DNA of 64,000 nucleotides, from positions 47,395-111,394 of the forward strand of contig MU400639.1 in assembly GCA_022578965.1 (NCBI GenBank), given 5' to 3'. Source of the stretch: Xylaria sp. FL1777. Taxonomy: Eukaryota; Ascomycota; Sordariomycetes; Xylariales; Xylariaceae. Below, one piece after another: positions 1-12,444 of this stretch. Position 1 is the stretch's first letter. Each line of letters opens with the position of its first letter. The translations under genes were made by a program, and so were the position numbers. Below the pieces are notes generated by a model. It was not told the DNA's origin. It saw only the letters and a list, made by a program, of their open reading frames with translations, and did not search any database.

Positions 1-50
1 GTGCTGCAGACAACCCATCATCCCCCAAGCTTCGGCCTGACTGACCGAAC

Positions 51-1258
51 ATGCTAGACAAACCACCACCAATCAGCACCGGCAGCGCAGCCGCGCTTCT
101 CGTGAGTCTATCCATTTATTTACTTACTCATTCATTCATTCATACATACATATAAGCGTACACGAGTCCCGCAACTTTAGCCGCGCGGTGGATGCTACTT
201 GTACACGCTTGGCGATAAGAGACTGCATAATGACAAGCAACGCTTCCTGACCAGGTTATTTATACTCTTATCTACGTGGTACCATTCTATCTGTCATCAA
301 CCACGCGCCCGTCGAGGACTCTCTCGCGGGATGCGCCGTCGGTGATCCGGGCCCGCATTACGTCCGTCTCCCTAAGCTGTGTCGCCTGTTCTCTCATCAC
401 CTTCGTCATCCTCACGTCGCAGGGCCGGGCCACCAATGGCGAGGCCCTCCATTCCATGGGCTACTGGCCCCTGGGCCTTGCCGAGGCCGGCAGGTCTCTA
501 CTTTTAACCGCCATCCTCTTCAGCGGCCCGTTGTACGAGACCCTCCTCGTTGACGGGGCGTGGAGACAGTGGTTGAGCCTACACCCTGTGTCCAGCCTCT
601 TCAGCGAATGGACACGCTGGCGCAATATCGTCGCTGTACGTTCTAGTCTTTATCATTACCTCGTTTTCTTTCGCATTCCGACTTCATCGTCGCATTTTTA
701 TTAGACACGTCTACTGACGCGCAGAGGAACAATCAGGGCCCGTTCACGGAGGAGGTACTCTTCCGCTCGGCCTCGGTGCCCCTGATGCTCGTCGCCCAGA
801 CGTCCGTGGCACGGACGATATTCCTGTCGCCCGTCATCTTCGGGCTGGCGCACTTCCACCACTTCTACGAGTTCCGCTTGACGCACGCGCACGAGCCCGT
901 CGTGACGGGTCTGCTGCGCTCCCTGCTCCAGTTCACGTACACGTCCCTGTTCGGCGCGTACGCAACATTCCTGTTCCTGCGCACTGGTAGCCTGCTGGCC
1001 ATCTTCGTCGTGCATGCCTTCTGCAACACCATGGGACTGCCGCGCTTATGGGGCCGTGTCGAGCCCGCGTCTGATGTGGACGGCTTCGAGGGCAATGAGG
1101 ATAGAGACGGCGGAAGGGCTGGTTCAAAGAGACGCAAGCCATCGATCTTGTGGTCTGTGGTTTACTACGTCTTGCTTGTTGCCGGCGCCGTCGGCTGGTG
1201 GAAGAATCTAGGTGCTCTTACCATGAGTGGCAATGCTCTCGTTGCTATGAAGATATAG
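51..1258 (+). CDS. RCE1: CAAX prenyl protease 2 (Rce1-like), three exons
   Basis: Predicted ER-membrane endoprotease that removes the last three residues (-aaX) from farnesylated or geranylgeranylated CAAX proteins such as Ras and a-factor type pheromones. I join exons 51-101, 255-635 and 725-1258, giving about 322 residues. Exon 1 encodes a 17-residue start (MLDKPPPIS...) ending at a GTGAGT donor; exons 1 and 2 end in phase 0. The family motifs are all present: EEVLFR (EExxxR), FGLAHFHH (FxxxH) and HAFCN (HxxxN), within a multi-spanning hydrophobic protein. The short N-terminus means an additional upstream exon outside the window cannot be excluded. It faces MMM1 tail to tail. The family call is firm; the exact boundary of intron 2 (636-724) is less certain because a few extra residues (RNNQ) precede the GPFTEE motif. 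Confidence 0.9.
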
Positions 1259-1815
1259 TACTGCTTGTAAGATCTTGCGATAGGCATCTCGACCTAACTA
1301 TGAGCAAAGAGGGATGAATAAGCAAGCATATAAATATATCACTAAATAGCCACTCAACTATGGAGTACAAATTGTTTTTGATTTTTATTTCTCTCGCTTG
1401 TGATGCTGCAAAACAAAATATTATTGAGCAGTGATATCTTCTCCTTTTTGCCTCTGTACTATTTCTACAGCATGATCCGCTAGCTCTGCTTGTCCTTAGA
1501 TCATATGCCCAACCGATTTCTCGACTCGCGGGCTCAATAGTGGATAGACATTTAGACGCCATCGTTAACGTGGAACTTGGCTTACTTCTAGGTATCTGGT
1601 CTTGTTTGCATGAGCACTGACTCGGACCTAAGATAGGCAGCAGGTTGGAGGGTAGGGACAGCGATGTTGAAGCTTCTTAATCGAGCTTCACCTCATACAT
1701 CAATAACTGTCGAGCCCAATGTGCCGAATATAAATCTCAGGCGCTTCATGCGCCTGGAGAAATGGGGAGTGGAGTATTAGCGCTTGTTTCATCGAATCAC
1801 GGTCAACGAGTAGTT
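1259..1815. other. Convergent intergenic region RCE1-MMM1
   Basis: About 560 bp between the convergent stop codons of RCE1 and MMM1. It is moderately AT-rich and should contain both 3' UTRs and polyadenylation sites. I see no conserved coding frame; short antisense frames here lack any recognisable motif. Confidence 0.5.
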
Positions 1816-3099
1816 TCAGCGCTGCAAATTCAAGTCCAGACCTGGTAAAGTGCCTGGCATGCTGAACGAGCCAGTTCCGCTGCCATCGTCTCGCTCTCGT
1901 GCCCGTCTATACCGCAGATGGTCTTGATTCAATTCAAGCCTCCCATTGGCTCCAGCAGCAGAAGACTCAGCCTGGGCCTCCTTACGGTTCTCCTCATGGA
2001 GATTGTTCACAACTTCGCGGCCTTTACCTTTACCAGTACTGCTGGTAGTAGACGATAGGCCATCAAGGCCGTCGTCGCCAGCAGCCCGAGTATTTTTCAT
2101 TCTTGGCCACAAGCTAGGGAGCGCTATTTCTTGAAAACGAGGCTCGACAGCACGTTCGTCGAACCAGCGGTGGAGACGTGACTCGATGAGCTGAGCAATC
2201 TTAGGTACGTCCTGCAAGCGCGAGCGGCTGCCCACAAGGCTACGAATCGAGAAATCGAGCCTATAATCGTCGAGAAAGCTGAACGTCATCATTGTCGGTG
2301 TTGACTGCGAGGGGTTCGAGGGTATAAATGAGATACTCAGTGTCCCGCTGAATCGCACGACACTAACAGCCAGCGCAACTGGCAGAGCAGCTGTTAATCG
2401 CTGCGGATAATTTAGCAGGAGTTTGGTCTCGAGTGCCATTGTAATCATGTCGCTCAGGTCCACGTCCATGCGCGCCTCGAGGCGGGAGCCCTCCAGTAAT
2501 CTTGCACGAGCTGCAGCACCGCCGCCGTTCCTGTTTTCCAGACTCATCCCATCCTCATCTACGGGAATGATACGACAGTTGCTAAAGATGGGGAAGTCTT
2601 CGCCAAGTGTAAGCTCGGTGACCTTTATCTCATCGAGGAAGTCCGGGCGCGAGGTGCCGTTTAGAGCCTTGGTGAGAGAGTTGAGGATGGCGTCATCATG
2701 CTGGGCATCGCTCCTAAACTGCGCAATTGTCTGGGCCACCAGCACATTGAACCAGTCCAACGACTCGGGCTGATGGCTGTCAACATTGTAGTATGTTTTG
2801 TTTAAAATGGATCCGATGGTAAGTGTGGGTGCGTTACGTAAAACGCTCGGCTTCTTCTTATTGAGCGCAGGCTGTGGCTGTCTTGTATTTGGCGTCCGCA
2901 AGGAGAGGAGGGACTGTCGATGGGCGAGGGTGCGGGATCGACGCTCTGTGGCACGGATGGATGCCCTCACTTCGGCAGAGGGAGGGTCGCCAAAGATGAA
3001 GAATTTGATAAAGGCTGCTAGCAGGAGGACGACGGAGAGCTGGCCGACAACGAGGCCTTGAGTGAACGACAAGCTGCTCGAAATAAACATGTCAGCCAT
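1816..3099 (-). CDS. MMM1: Maintenance of mitochondrial morphology protein 1 (ERMES, SMP domain)
   Basis: ER-anchored subunit of the ERMES tether, which links the ER to mitochondria and carries phospholipids between them. The 427-residue single-exon frame has a short luminal N-terminus with the hallmark SLSFTQGLVVGQLSV, one transmembrane helix near residues 15-32, then a basic linker and an SMP lipid-transfer domain starting near ESLDWFNVLVAQ and running through TLGEDFPIFSNCRI and MDVDLSDMITMALETKL. The tail is low-complexity. I start at the ATG at 3099 (MADMFISSS); the frame stays open upstream but only through a non-ATG codon. It is divergent from VPS45, sharing a promoter region of about 0.7 kb. 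Length and motif order match fungal Mmm1. Confidence 0.97.
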   Translation of the reverse strand: MADMFISSSLSFTQGLVVGQLSVVLLLAAFIKFFIFGDPPSAEVRASIRATERRSRTLAHRQSLLSLRTPNTRQPQPALNKKKPSVLRNAPTLTIGSILNKTYYNVDSHQPESLDWFNVLVAQTIAQFRSDAQHDDAILNSLTKALNGTSRPDFLDEIKVTELTLGEDFPIFSNCRIIPVDEDGMSLENRNGGGAAARARLLEGSRLEARMDVDLSDMITMALETKLLLNYPQRLTAALPVALAVSVVRFSGTLSISFIPSNPSQSTPTMMTFSFLDDYRLDFSIRSLVGSRSRLQDVPKIAQLIESRLHRWFDERAVEPRFQEIALPSLWPRMKNTRAAGDDGLDGLSSTTSSTGKGKGREVVNNLHEENRKEAQAESSAAGANGRLELNQDHLRYRRARERDDGSGTGSFSMPGTLPGLDLNLQR

Positions 3100-3817
3100 A
3101 CGAGTCGAGGACAAAGGGGCGCACTTTGCGCGGGCTGGTTTACGTCGGCTCTGGCCTCGTCGGACACAGGTCGTCCGCAGCCATGGTCGTGGATGAACGC
3201 GAATCTATGTAATGTGAGGCATTGAAGTTCTTTGGAGTTGAATTAGTCGCCTCTCCGTGATAATGATGACACATTCATGTTGAGAGAAGATTGTTTGTTT
3301 CAGTGGAAGTTGTCTGTGGGGAATATAGAAAGCGCATTGAGTAGGTAGATTTAGATTTACTGTAAGTGCTTTACTGAAGTACTGAAGTGCTGAAGAGCTG
3401 AAGCTAAGCTTGAAGCTCGAATGCCTTATCTTATCGAGATGACGTAGCTTGTACTCCTGCTATGCAAGCCAATTGCCCTTAACTGAAAGTAGCGAGGACT
3501 TTGTTGGTTTGGTAGCGGCTACCTAAATCCACCAAGGTGGTACCTTACAGTGTGACCCCTGTTAGGTGACAATGTACGGTATCATTTCAACCTGCACCTA
3601 TTAGACAGATACTTACCCAGGTAGTTAATACTAACATCAATACCTATCTTAAACGACAACCATCTTGAACATTTGCGCGCATCATATCATCAAATCTAGA
3701 CATAACACAACCTACTGTCTATAATCAGTCTCCTAATTGTAACTCGCGCCTCGATAATCACAGCATCTACGTAACACAGCCTTGTCAAGATAGGCCCGGG
3801 CCGCGCAAGCCATCAAG
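3100..3817. promoter_or_regulatory. Divergent promoter region MMM1/VPS45
   Basis: About 720 bp separate the two start codons, so both promoters and 5' UTRs lie here. The stretch just before VPS45 is rich in AC and TC repeats and lacks ATG-headed long frames. A run of short near-repeats of the form CTGAAGNNCTGAAG lies at about 3374-3402. No specific binding site is claimed. Confidence 0.5.
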
Positions 3818-5648
3818 ATGGATATTGTCCAGGCCGTCTCCGGCTACATCTCCAAGATGGCGTCGGCCGGAGACAGCGCATTTGGCGGTCCATCTGCGAA
3901 GATGAAGATTCTGCTCCTGGACAGCGACACCGTTCCAATTGTGTCAACAGCCATCACTCAGTCGTCTCTCCTCAATCATGAGATTTATCTCACAGACCGC
4001 CTAGATAATCAGAACCGTGAGAAGATGCGACATCTGCGGTGTCTCTGCTTCGTTCGCCCGTCGCCAGATTCAATCCAGTTCCTCATCGATGAGCTTCGTG
4101 ATCCGAAGTACGGGGAATACTACCTCTACTTCAGCAATGTTGTCAAGAAGTCATCGCTCGAGCGGCTGGCCGAGGCTGATGATCATGAAGTCGTTAAGTC
4201 TGTGCAGGAGCACTTCGCTGACTTTATTGTCATTAACCCAGACCTCTTTTCTCTTGATATGACCCTTCCTCGGCAAAGGTTATGGAGCGGCACCCCTGAT
4301 ATGTGGAACTCAGACTCATTACAACGGACCACCGAGGGTATCATCGCTGCTTTGCTGGCTCTCAAGAAGAAACCATTAATCCGTTATGAGAAGAACAGTC
4401 TGTTGGCAAGGAAACTGGCATCCGAGGTGCGATATCAGATTACTCAAGAGGAGCAGCTATTTGACTTCCGAAAAGTTGATACGCCACCAATACTGCTTAT
4501 TCTAGACCGGAGAGAAGACCCAGCGACTCCCCTACTAAACCAGTGGACATATCAAGCCATGGTGCATCAGCTCCTAGGTATTCACAATGGAAGAGTTGAC
4601 CTGGGCGATGTACAGGACATCCGGCCAGAGCTTAAGGAGATTGTCCTGTCGCAAGATCAAGACCCCTTTTTTAAGAAGAATATGTACTTGAACTTTGGCG
4701 ACCTCGGAGGGAACATAAAGGATTATGTAGAGCAGTATCAGTCGAAAACGAAAAACAACGCCAACATCGAGTCGATAGCAGACATGAAACGCTTCATCGA
4801 AGAATATCCAGAATTCCGCCAACTCTCAGGAAACGTCAGCAAGCACGTCACCTTAGTCTCTGAGCTGAGCCGAAGGGTGGGTGCAGAAAACTTGTTGGAA
4901 GTCAGTGAAGTTGAGCAAAGTCTCGCCTGCAATGATAACCATGCTGCAGATTTAAAGGTGCGTCTACGACCCGTTCTCTATAGTATCAGCAGCCAACTAA
5001 CGTCAGTAGAATGTACAAAAACTCATTCAACATCCTTCGGTTACGCCAGAGAACAAAGTTAGCCTGGTTGCGCTGTACGCCTTACGCTATGAGAAACATC
5101 CTTCAAACTCATTAGCCATGCTTGTTGACCTATTAACTGCCGCTGGTGGTGTGCCCACTCGTCAAGCCGACTTAGTTGCAAAACTTCTCATATACCACAG
5201 CTCGCTGCAGCAATCTCAAGCAGCAGGCGGCATTGCAGACATTTTCGAGTCGGGCGGCATCTTTTCCGGTGCTAGGGCTATCAAGGGTTTAAAAGGCGTC
5301 GAGAATGTCTATACGCAGCACTCTCCACGCTTGGAGACGACTCTACAAGATATGATCAAAGGTAAGCTCCGGGATCAACAGTATCCGTTCGTTGAGGGAG
5401 GTGGCACTACACGAGACAAGCCCCAAGACATCGTTGTGTTCATAATCGGAGGAGCAACATACGAGGAGGCTAAGACGGTGGCCAGTATAAATGCCTCTTC
5501 ACCTGGAGTCAGAGCTGTGCTGGGAGGGTCTACCATTCATAACGGCGCTACATTCCTAGAGGAAGTCGATGACGCCGTGTCTTCTTGGCCAGAACCTCCT
5601 CCGACCACAGCAGCTGGCCGGCTGCGGAAGGAGATTGGCCGAAGATAG
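3818..5648 (+). CDS. VPS45: Vacuolar protein sorting protein 45 (Sec1/Munc18 family), two exons
   Basis: SM protein that binds the syntaxin Tlg2 and SNARE complexes to drive fusion of Golgi-derived vesicles with endosomes. Exons 3818-4957 and 5010-5648 join in phase 0 across a 52-bp intron (GTGCGT donor, TAG acceptor) to give 592 residues. Family signatures include MKILLLDSDTVPIVSTAITQSSLL near the N-terminus, the FADFIVINPDLFSLD segment, LLILDRREDPATPLLNQWTYQAMVHQ in domain 2/3a, and the C-terminal PQDIVVFIIGGATYEEAKTV followed by a conserved GGSTIHN block. The frame without splicing runs into a stop shortly after the donor, which supports the intron. Length matches the family. Confidence 0.97.
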
Positions 5649-6721
5649 ATGAAGGCCAATTCCCTCCTTGTTTTCATATTATTGTATCTCTATTGCATGG
5701 TAGCGGAGTGTCAAAGGTTTAATGACGGATCAAGAAATCTAGTAGGGAGCCCAAGATGAGTCCGAAATTTACTATATAGCAATATTAGGAACTCGGCACG
5801 AGTGTTAGTGCTAACTTATTATGCGGTTTGTGGCGGTGCGGTCCACCTCGTAGCCTCCGTTTTGCCATCGGTATGTTGACTCCACTGGCGCACCGTATTA
5901 ATGGAAACCGAACCGTCAGGCCGCCGGGTTATTGTTACGAAACAACCTTAGCCCGGCCCGGGGGGAGAACCCCTTCTGATAGACATACAGACCAAGGTCA
6001 CGTGACGACTCACCAGGCTCAAGGTAATCCAATTCTCAAATATTCAGTCATCTTCTATGTCTATATAACTACCATCCTCCCTGTATCTAGTCGCTCCTTT
6101 AGTTTATTTCCTTAGCTATCAATCTAACTAACACTACTGTATGGTCTATCATTCTATACAATTGACTCTTACATGTAACTGCACTACATCTAGGAGTCTC
6201 CTCGTCTATTGTTACCTGCAAATCAAGAACCCCCGACATGAATACGTCCCTACTTACGCAGAGATATTTTTAAGGTTGCGTTTTTTTAGCCTAAATCACT
6301 AGCTGCAAATTAGCTTCATTAAATTTATAAGACATCTTATAACGCTAGAGCTGTGGCTTGCTAATCTGTCAGAGTGTGACTTGCCTGTAGCTGGAGCTGT
6401 GGCTGCGTTGGAGTAGGTACCCCAATAGTCGAATCGAGCCCAAATTTAAAGTTCGCTAGCATTAAAGACATTGTTAAGTAGCAGAAACAGTATGGCTTCG
6501 TACAGAATAATAGCGGCAGTTCTAGCGATTCTAAAGCACTTCATTGTATTGTTGTTGAACCTGAAATGGTAGAGTAATTGGTGATTGACGTTGGTGCCGA
6601 AAAGTGGGGTGGTCGAAAATACGGTGCGCTCCGTCGTGCCAGCCGTTAACTACTGACCAACTGCGGGGGACACCCAACTCTGACAGCTGTGAACTCCATT
6701 TAGATATAACTGCACATAGGT
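5649..6721. other. Intergenic region VPS45-ankyrin gene
   Basis: About 1.07 kb between the convergent ends of VPS45 and the ankyrin gene. A 95-codon frame at 5828-6115 has no recognisable domain and looks like chance. No RNA gene or repeat was identified. It marks the left edge of the accessory island. Confidence 0.4.
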
Positions 6722-8171
6722 TTATAGCTTCGCTCCCCTCTCCAAGAGTAGCAAAGCAATCTCCTCATTCTCGTTGCCGGAAGCCAGGTGAAGGGGACGA
6801 AGATTTCTCCCATCCGTGTTTTCCAAATCAATATCAGCCCCTATCTCAAGAATTCTCTTCATCACATCCACATTACTTTGTAAGGCAGCAAAATGAACGA
6901 TATTGAACCCCCTCATGCCCACAAGATCAGTTCTCGCTCCATATCTAAGAAGTAGATCAACCATATCGAGCCTCGAATAGATTATAGCTCTCTCCAAAGC
7001 CGAATTATCCTTAATGGTTCTTTGCTCTATTTGCTTGGTCCCTTCTGTCAGGAGAAGCTCGACCACGTCTATCCGTTTGGCCTGGACTGCTAAATAGAGT
7101 GGAGTAACTCCATCGGTTCCTACGGCATCAATATCGGCACCCTCTTGAATAAGAAGTCGAGCCACATCAAGAGTCAATCCTTTATCGAACTGGACTACGA
7201 AATGGAGGGGTGTCCACATGTCTTCCCCAGAATCGTTGACGTCAGCTCCATAGTCAAGTAATAGCTGGATTATCTCCGTGTGCGCTTCGTAGGCGGATAT
7301 GATAAGAGCTGTGGAGCATTTTCCAGTGTTTCTAATGCTCACGTCTGTGCCCCGTTCTAGCAAGAACTGGACAACATCGGTATTACCTTTTAAACAAGCA
7401 CCATGCAGTGCCGTTTTGCCCTCGTTATTGGTTGCGTCGATGTCCGCTCCGAGGTCAAGAAGAAGGCGGCAGACCTCCAGCTGTCCGACCCGGGCAGCTA
7501 TTATGAGTGGTGTCCAGTCATCATCTTCTCGCGAGTCAACATCGACTCCGCGTTCGACGTATGCCTTGATCAAACCAAGGTTACCCTTCTGGGCTGCAAA
7601 GTGAATTGGCTTCCACTCGCTATCAGGTTTTCTCTCGGATTTCGAATTCAGTATACTTGCTGATACTTCGTTAATGTCGATCCTTTCGTCTACTAGTTGA
7701 CCTGCGACCTCTTTAAGTACTTCTGAGAAACTTCTTGAACTAGTGGATCGTTCCTTTCTCTTGGATGTGTCAGTCTCCTCAGTGACTCCGGCAAATTGCG
7801 GTCGTTTCCTGTGCGACTTTCCAGTCCCAGATTGATCCTTTGAAAGGAGCGTGTCAAGCATGGACTCCATTGTTCGGACACGGGATACCCCGGCTTGGAA
7901 TTTGAGGGTGGGACGCAAGATTTCCTCATCGGCAGAGTCATCATCGACATGAGTACCGTCTTCAATGATTGTAGCATATTTCTCTGTTTCATGTGGATCT
8001 GGCCCAACACCAGATGGACTGTTAATATACCTTAGTACGCGAGACTAATTATATAGCATTAGGAACCTACCCCGCAGTATCTTCTGCTAATGGAAACCTC
8101 AATCGACGCAGTCCGTTTCCTAGCGGCTTTGGTCTTGACCCGGAGGGATTGACTACTCCGATCTTTGGCAT
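6722..8171 (-). CDS. Ankyrin-repeat protein, two exons
   Basis: Predicted 465-residue protein of unknown specific function, likely a protein-protein interaction scaffold. Exons are 8171-8071 and 8018-6722, separated by a 52-bp intron with GTAGGT donor, a TACTAAG-like branch site and ACAG acceptor; the join restores frame. The N-terminal 180 residues have no known domain (it begins MPKIGVVNPSGSRPK and contains a basic, serine-rich stretch). From about residue 185 to the end there are roughly eight ankyrin repeats, e.g. WTPLIIAARVGQLEVCRLLLDLGA and KTALHGACLKGNTDVVQFLLERG. It lies downstream of, and on the same strand as, the kinase-ankyrin gene. The start was chosen because the single-exon frame begins only at a non-ATG codon while the spliced model begins at ATG. 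Confidence 0.82.
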
Positions 8172-9391
8172 CGTGCTCCGATTACTTTTGTTTATCGAAC
8201 TTCTGTAATGAACTCAAGCTTAATTATTTTTAAGGGGATTGAAGGACACATGACATATTAAGCAGTTGATAAAAAGAACAAGTTGATTAGATAGTTAAAT
8301 GTCAGGGCGATGTCCGAGTACGAAGAATAAGGCAAGCACTCGTTGGCGGCACCTTAGCAGAGTACTTAGAAGAAGGCAAACATGCAGCTACACAGCCATA
8401 TAAACCAATAAAGGGTGTGAGAGGGGCGATGCATGCTTTATCCACAGCACCAGGCTATGTCATGGTCCCTTGAACATGGAGTGAGGTGGAAGGGCGTTTT
8501 TCGCATTGGAAACTTCTGCATTATTGATCAAGAGTGGTCTGTCTGGACTTTTCTGGACCTATGTGGTTGCAGGAGCATAGGCGGCTGCCTCGGCGCAGCA
8601 CTTGCGCATCGGTCTCCCCAACTGTGCCCTGATGCCTGCTGGTTGGGCAACAATACATCAATACTTCGACAGTACATCCATTATCAATGACTCTTCTCAT
8701 TCTTTTTCGGCGCTGCTGATTTATATTGCCTTCGTGTGCATTAGCAAGTCCCGTAACCTCAGTAAAGCGGCATTGCATGAAAGCGTGCCCCTGCATCTAG
8801 CCACGACGGACGAAGCCGCCTTGGTTGCTCACTAGAACTACATGGAGGTGTAAGACAACACGGGCTTCTAATGCTAGACATAGTGGTTTTTCTGTTCGTA
8901 GATCAGTCATCTGCAACTGTCCAACATTTTTGTGATTGTACAATAAGGGCATAAGTGATTGGAACGATATGATAATTCCATACTAACGGTGCGTTTCCAC
9001 GATCCCGATCCCGATCCCAGTGTTCCTTCTTACTTCGTTAGCGGGCTAACGTACCCCATCCTTATTTTGTTTTCATCAAGTGTCAAGATACGGGCTGTAA
9101 GGTATACGTGAATAGGCTATAGTTGGGAATAGCCTCATATCTGCATCTGTCGATGAAATGGAAAAGTATAGCTCTAGTGCCCATTGAAACTATCGCAGTA
9201 TTCAACATTTGTAGTCCTCACGCGACAAATATTTTCATACCCCACGTTTAGCTACCTCGTGAACCCGTGAGAGTAATCACCGTTGGTTATGTCAAGTTTG
9301 ATATACTTATGATTGGTGAAGTCAGAATTGAAATCTGCACATTGCACTATGAGTCTAACAAGGGCTTTTGCTTATATAAAGGATCAAATAT
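8172..9391. other. Intergenic region with a (GATCCC)3 run
   Basis: About 1.2 kb between the two ankyrin genes on the minus strand. It contains a short perfect tandem run GATCCC x3 at 9001-9018. Three short overlapping frames near 8433-8835 have no recognisable motif. It should include the promoter of the 6722-8171 gene and the terminator of the kinase gene. Confidence 0.4.
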
Positions 9392-11741
9392 TCAAGGACT
9401 CGTCTTCCTGCTCAGTAAATCGATCACCTGAACATGATTTCTCTTTTGGGCTCTTTCCAATGCAGTTTCGTCGTTTTGGCCACCTCGAATCGCAACATTG
9501 GCATGGTGGGAGACCAATTGACGAACGACTTCCGTAAAGCCTGCCCCTGCCGCCCCGTAAAGAGCGGTTCGATTATCTTTATCTCTCGCATCGACGTCCG
9601 CGCCGTTTGAAAGCAACGCATCGACCGCTTCATCTTTACCCTCCCAGGCGGCCCAATGCAATGGGGTCCGCCCGGATTTATCCCGCGCCTCAATGTCAGA
9701 TTCTTCTTGCAAAAGAAAATGAATCATCGAAGCATCTCCCAAAAAGGCAAATACGTGTAAAACTGTTTCCGAACGGCTGCCTCGAATCGAAGGACTGGAT
9801 GGTTTGATACCTAGCTCCACGAACTTCCGGATCACGTTTGAATAGCCGCAATGCGCTATTCTTATCATAGCCTTCGCTGCCTCGGAGTTAGAGTAGCTAA
9901 ACTCTGTTAAATCTTGTGTAAGTAGTTTGAACATAAAATCAAATTCTCTGGCAGCATGACCACGCTGTGCTTCATGAGTAGAAGCGCATTTGGATTGGGT
10001 CCTTGTGTTATAAGCCTCTACACGCGCTTGTTCCCTGTGATAAGTGTTAGATTGCTTGTCGAAGACGTTATGTTTTCCCACTCACTCAATCTTCGTCAGC
10101 CTGAGGACAAGGTCCTTGTTACATTGAAATGCTGCTATAGCGCTAGGCAAAAAACCTGCTTTGTTCGGGTGAAGGATCAAACTGGATAACTCCACCGAGG
10201 ATGGCCATCGAGAATCTTCGAAAACAAGGCGCATTATTTCCTCTTCTTCCCTGGGCAACCAGGCAAGCATATGGAAAACCGTGCTCCCGGTAAGCTCGCT
10301 ATCCTGATCCTTGATTAGGTTACCGCAGAGTACGGTGTGGCACCGCTTGATCAAGCGGGGACAATGCTTGTATGCGACAGATACAATAAGGATTGTTTCC
10401 AGGAGGCCGAACATAGTTTTTCCAGCCAGTAGTGGCAGCTGCTTCGAGACGAAGTATTCTACAACGGAAGATGCTAGCTTCGGATCAGGATTCATTGCAA
10501 TAACTCTCCAGAAGCTCTCGCTTCTGTCTAGGCCTTGCGATGAAGTATCTGACTTCAAAACTACAGCCAGAAGCTGGAGTGCAGACGGTCGTCTAGTTTT
10601 TGACGGGTCGAGACAATCGCTAATAACAGAAGCTAGTACTTCCGGAGCTGTCACGGTGCTTTGCGGTATGAAGTTCTTGATTGTTCTTATCCTCTCTTGC
10701 CGAGTCCTCAGCGGTATCCGGGGAAGCTCGCTGTGCGTGAGAACTCTGTATAGCACCGCACCAACTCCCCATATATCAGTCTCTTCAGACCATGTAGTTA
10801 TGCGTCCATCCTCTAGTTGATCCTTGACCTCCTAGAAAATATTAGTTCCACGTGATAAATTTCAATCAGTTATGTAGAATCTTCTAGTACCGGGGCCCAA
10901 TATAGTCTTGTTCCTGCCAATGACGACGGGGGTTTGCCATCCTCTTCTAACTTGAAGCTTGTCCCAAAATCACCTAATTTAGGAATTACTGTCCTGTCGT
11001 GGGTGGCGATAAGAACTGAAAATCATTTTCAAAGTTAACACAGCTAATTTCGCTTTGCGACGAGAAAACTATGGTACTTACCATTTCCTGGTTTGATGTC
11101 GCGATGTAGAATGGGTCGCCATTCTTTTTCGAATCCCGTGTAGCGGCAAACTGCGCCATTTTTCCTCATTACCTTGAGTCCGTAATGACATCTTGCCAGA
11201 GCCGATGCTAGGCCTTCCAGTATATCCCAACAAAGCACATGTGGAACAAATCTATATTTTTTTTAGCATTCCCCCCTCTTCGCTGTGATGATTTGTTGGG
11301 AACATCTTACTCGGGGTGATCCATCAGACTCTCCAGGTCTTTCAACCTACAGAATTCTGTATATATTCGCATTTCTGTAGAATCTAATTCATGATGCACG
11401 TAGGCTAAAATATTCGGATGGTCCAGTGTCATGTAGCATCTTAGCTCCATGTCAGTGTCCTGAAGGAGTTTGTCGCGCGAAGCTTTTGATCTAGGTTTTG
11501 TGAATTTGATGATTTTTATTGCATACTCCTGATGATACCGTCAGTGACTAACTTCCGTCATAATCTGTATGTGTTGGAACCGAGAGGGACAAACCCCGAG
11601 ACATGAGGTACACTTCACCTGGTATACCTCGCCGTATGCACCTCTGCCCAGAAAGTTCGCATCGGTCTTGGAGTCGAACGTGTGTGGCTGACAGCGCTCT
11701 TCGGGGCGATACCGAACAATCGCCTTTGAGAGGTCCTCCAT
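9392..11741 (-). CDS. Protein kinase with C-terminal ankyrin repeats, six exons
   Basis: Predicted 674-residue Ser/Thr protein kinase fused to ankyrin repeats. Exons: 11741-11619, 11528-11311, 11251-11082, 11015-10891, 10831-10086, 10034-9392; all junctions keep frame and each short intron (51-90 bp) has GT/AG ends. Every catalytic element is present: glycine loop GRGAYGEVY (about residues 32-40), beta-3 lysine in YAIKII (K46), a candidate helix-C glutamate in DMELRCY, HRDIKPGN (163-170), DFG (186-188) and an APE-type WAPE (210-213). So it is predicted catalytically active. The middle region (about 300-480) is unassigned; ankyrin repeats occupy about residues 500-674 (e.g. RTPLHWAAWEGKDEAVDALLSNG). 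It is divergently transcribed from the HeLo/pseudokinase gene, 0.7 kb away. Substrates are unknown. Confidence 0.85.
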
Positions 11742-12444
11742 TATTGCATTTGACTAGCTGAAGGTTGGTGGTTGCGAGGTCGGTGTTCCTGGGAACCACC
11801 CCTCTGCTTGCATATCCGATGCTTAGGCCGGCTAGCAAACAGAGAAGTACTGGAACCAAAGGGAACTTCTCGCTTTCGAAGTACTATTCGAACTATCGAG
11901 CTGGAGATAGAACGAACTTATGAATTCCAGGGTTTGTGTGAAGCCCACCTTATTCTGATACTACCTCATGGCACAGGATATCGATAGTTTTCTAGAGAGG
12001 CACTGGGAACATGCTAAGCCACCTCACCCTCGCTTCCTCTATCGGCGAACCACTTGCGCCTTGTCTCGACGCGAAAAGCGGTCACGCTATACCCACCCCA
12101 CTACGTTGTCCAACACCTTCGCCGCCCTATTCACGTCCGTGCAGTAGATAGTGATGCCTAGCATAGCCTATTCGTAACCTGCCTTGCCCGCCTCGTTTTT
12201 TATATGCATCCAGAGCCTCCGTTTCATGTTTATGGAGCACAGCCATACTTGGGTTTGCCTACATTCAGCCACAACTGGAGGTTACTGATGATTTATATAC
12301 TGAAGTCTCAAGTCTTACTGTTTAGGGTGTATTTTGAAGGTTAGAATTATCAGCAATAACGCGATAAACCGAATTTTGTATAAATAATTCTATTTCTTAT
12401 GGTATTTTGTTGATGACTAGAAAGTCCATACTCCTCGCGTGAAC
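11742..12444. promoter_or_regulatory. Divergent promoter between kinase-ankyrin and HeLo genes
   Basis: About 700 bp between two divergent ATGs, so both promoters must lie here. The middle is GC-richer with short pyrimidine tracts, the right third is AT-rich just before the HeLo gene. The head-to-head arrangement hints at co-regulation, but no palindromic binding site stood out. Confidence 0.45.

Noticed and set aside
5828..6115. 95-codon frame downstream of VPS45
   Set aside because: No recognisable motif, GC-biased composition only, and it lies in a convergent intergenic region.
9001..9018. GATCCC x3 as a regulatory or CRISPR-like repeat
   Set aside because: Three perfect direct copies without spacers are a simple tandem repeat; no array is present anywhere in the window.
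11548..11859. 103-codon minus-strand frame overlapping the kinase start
   Set aside because: It is a shadow of kinase exon 1 in another frame; the kinase reading has the glycine loop.
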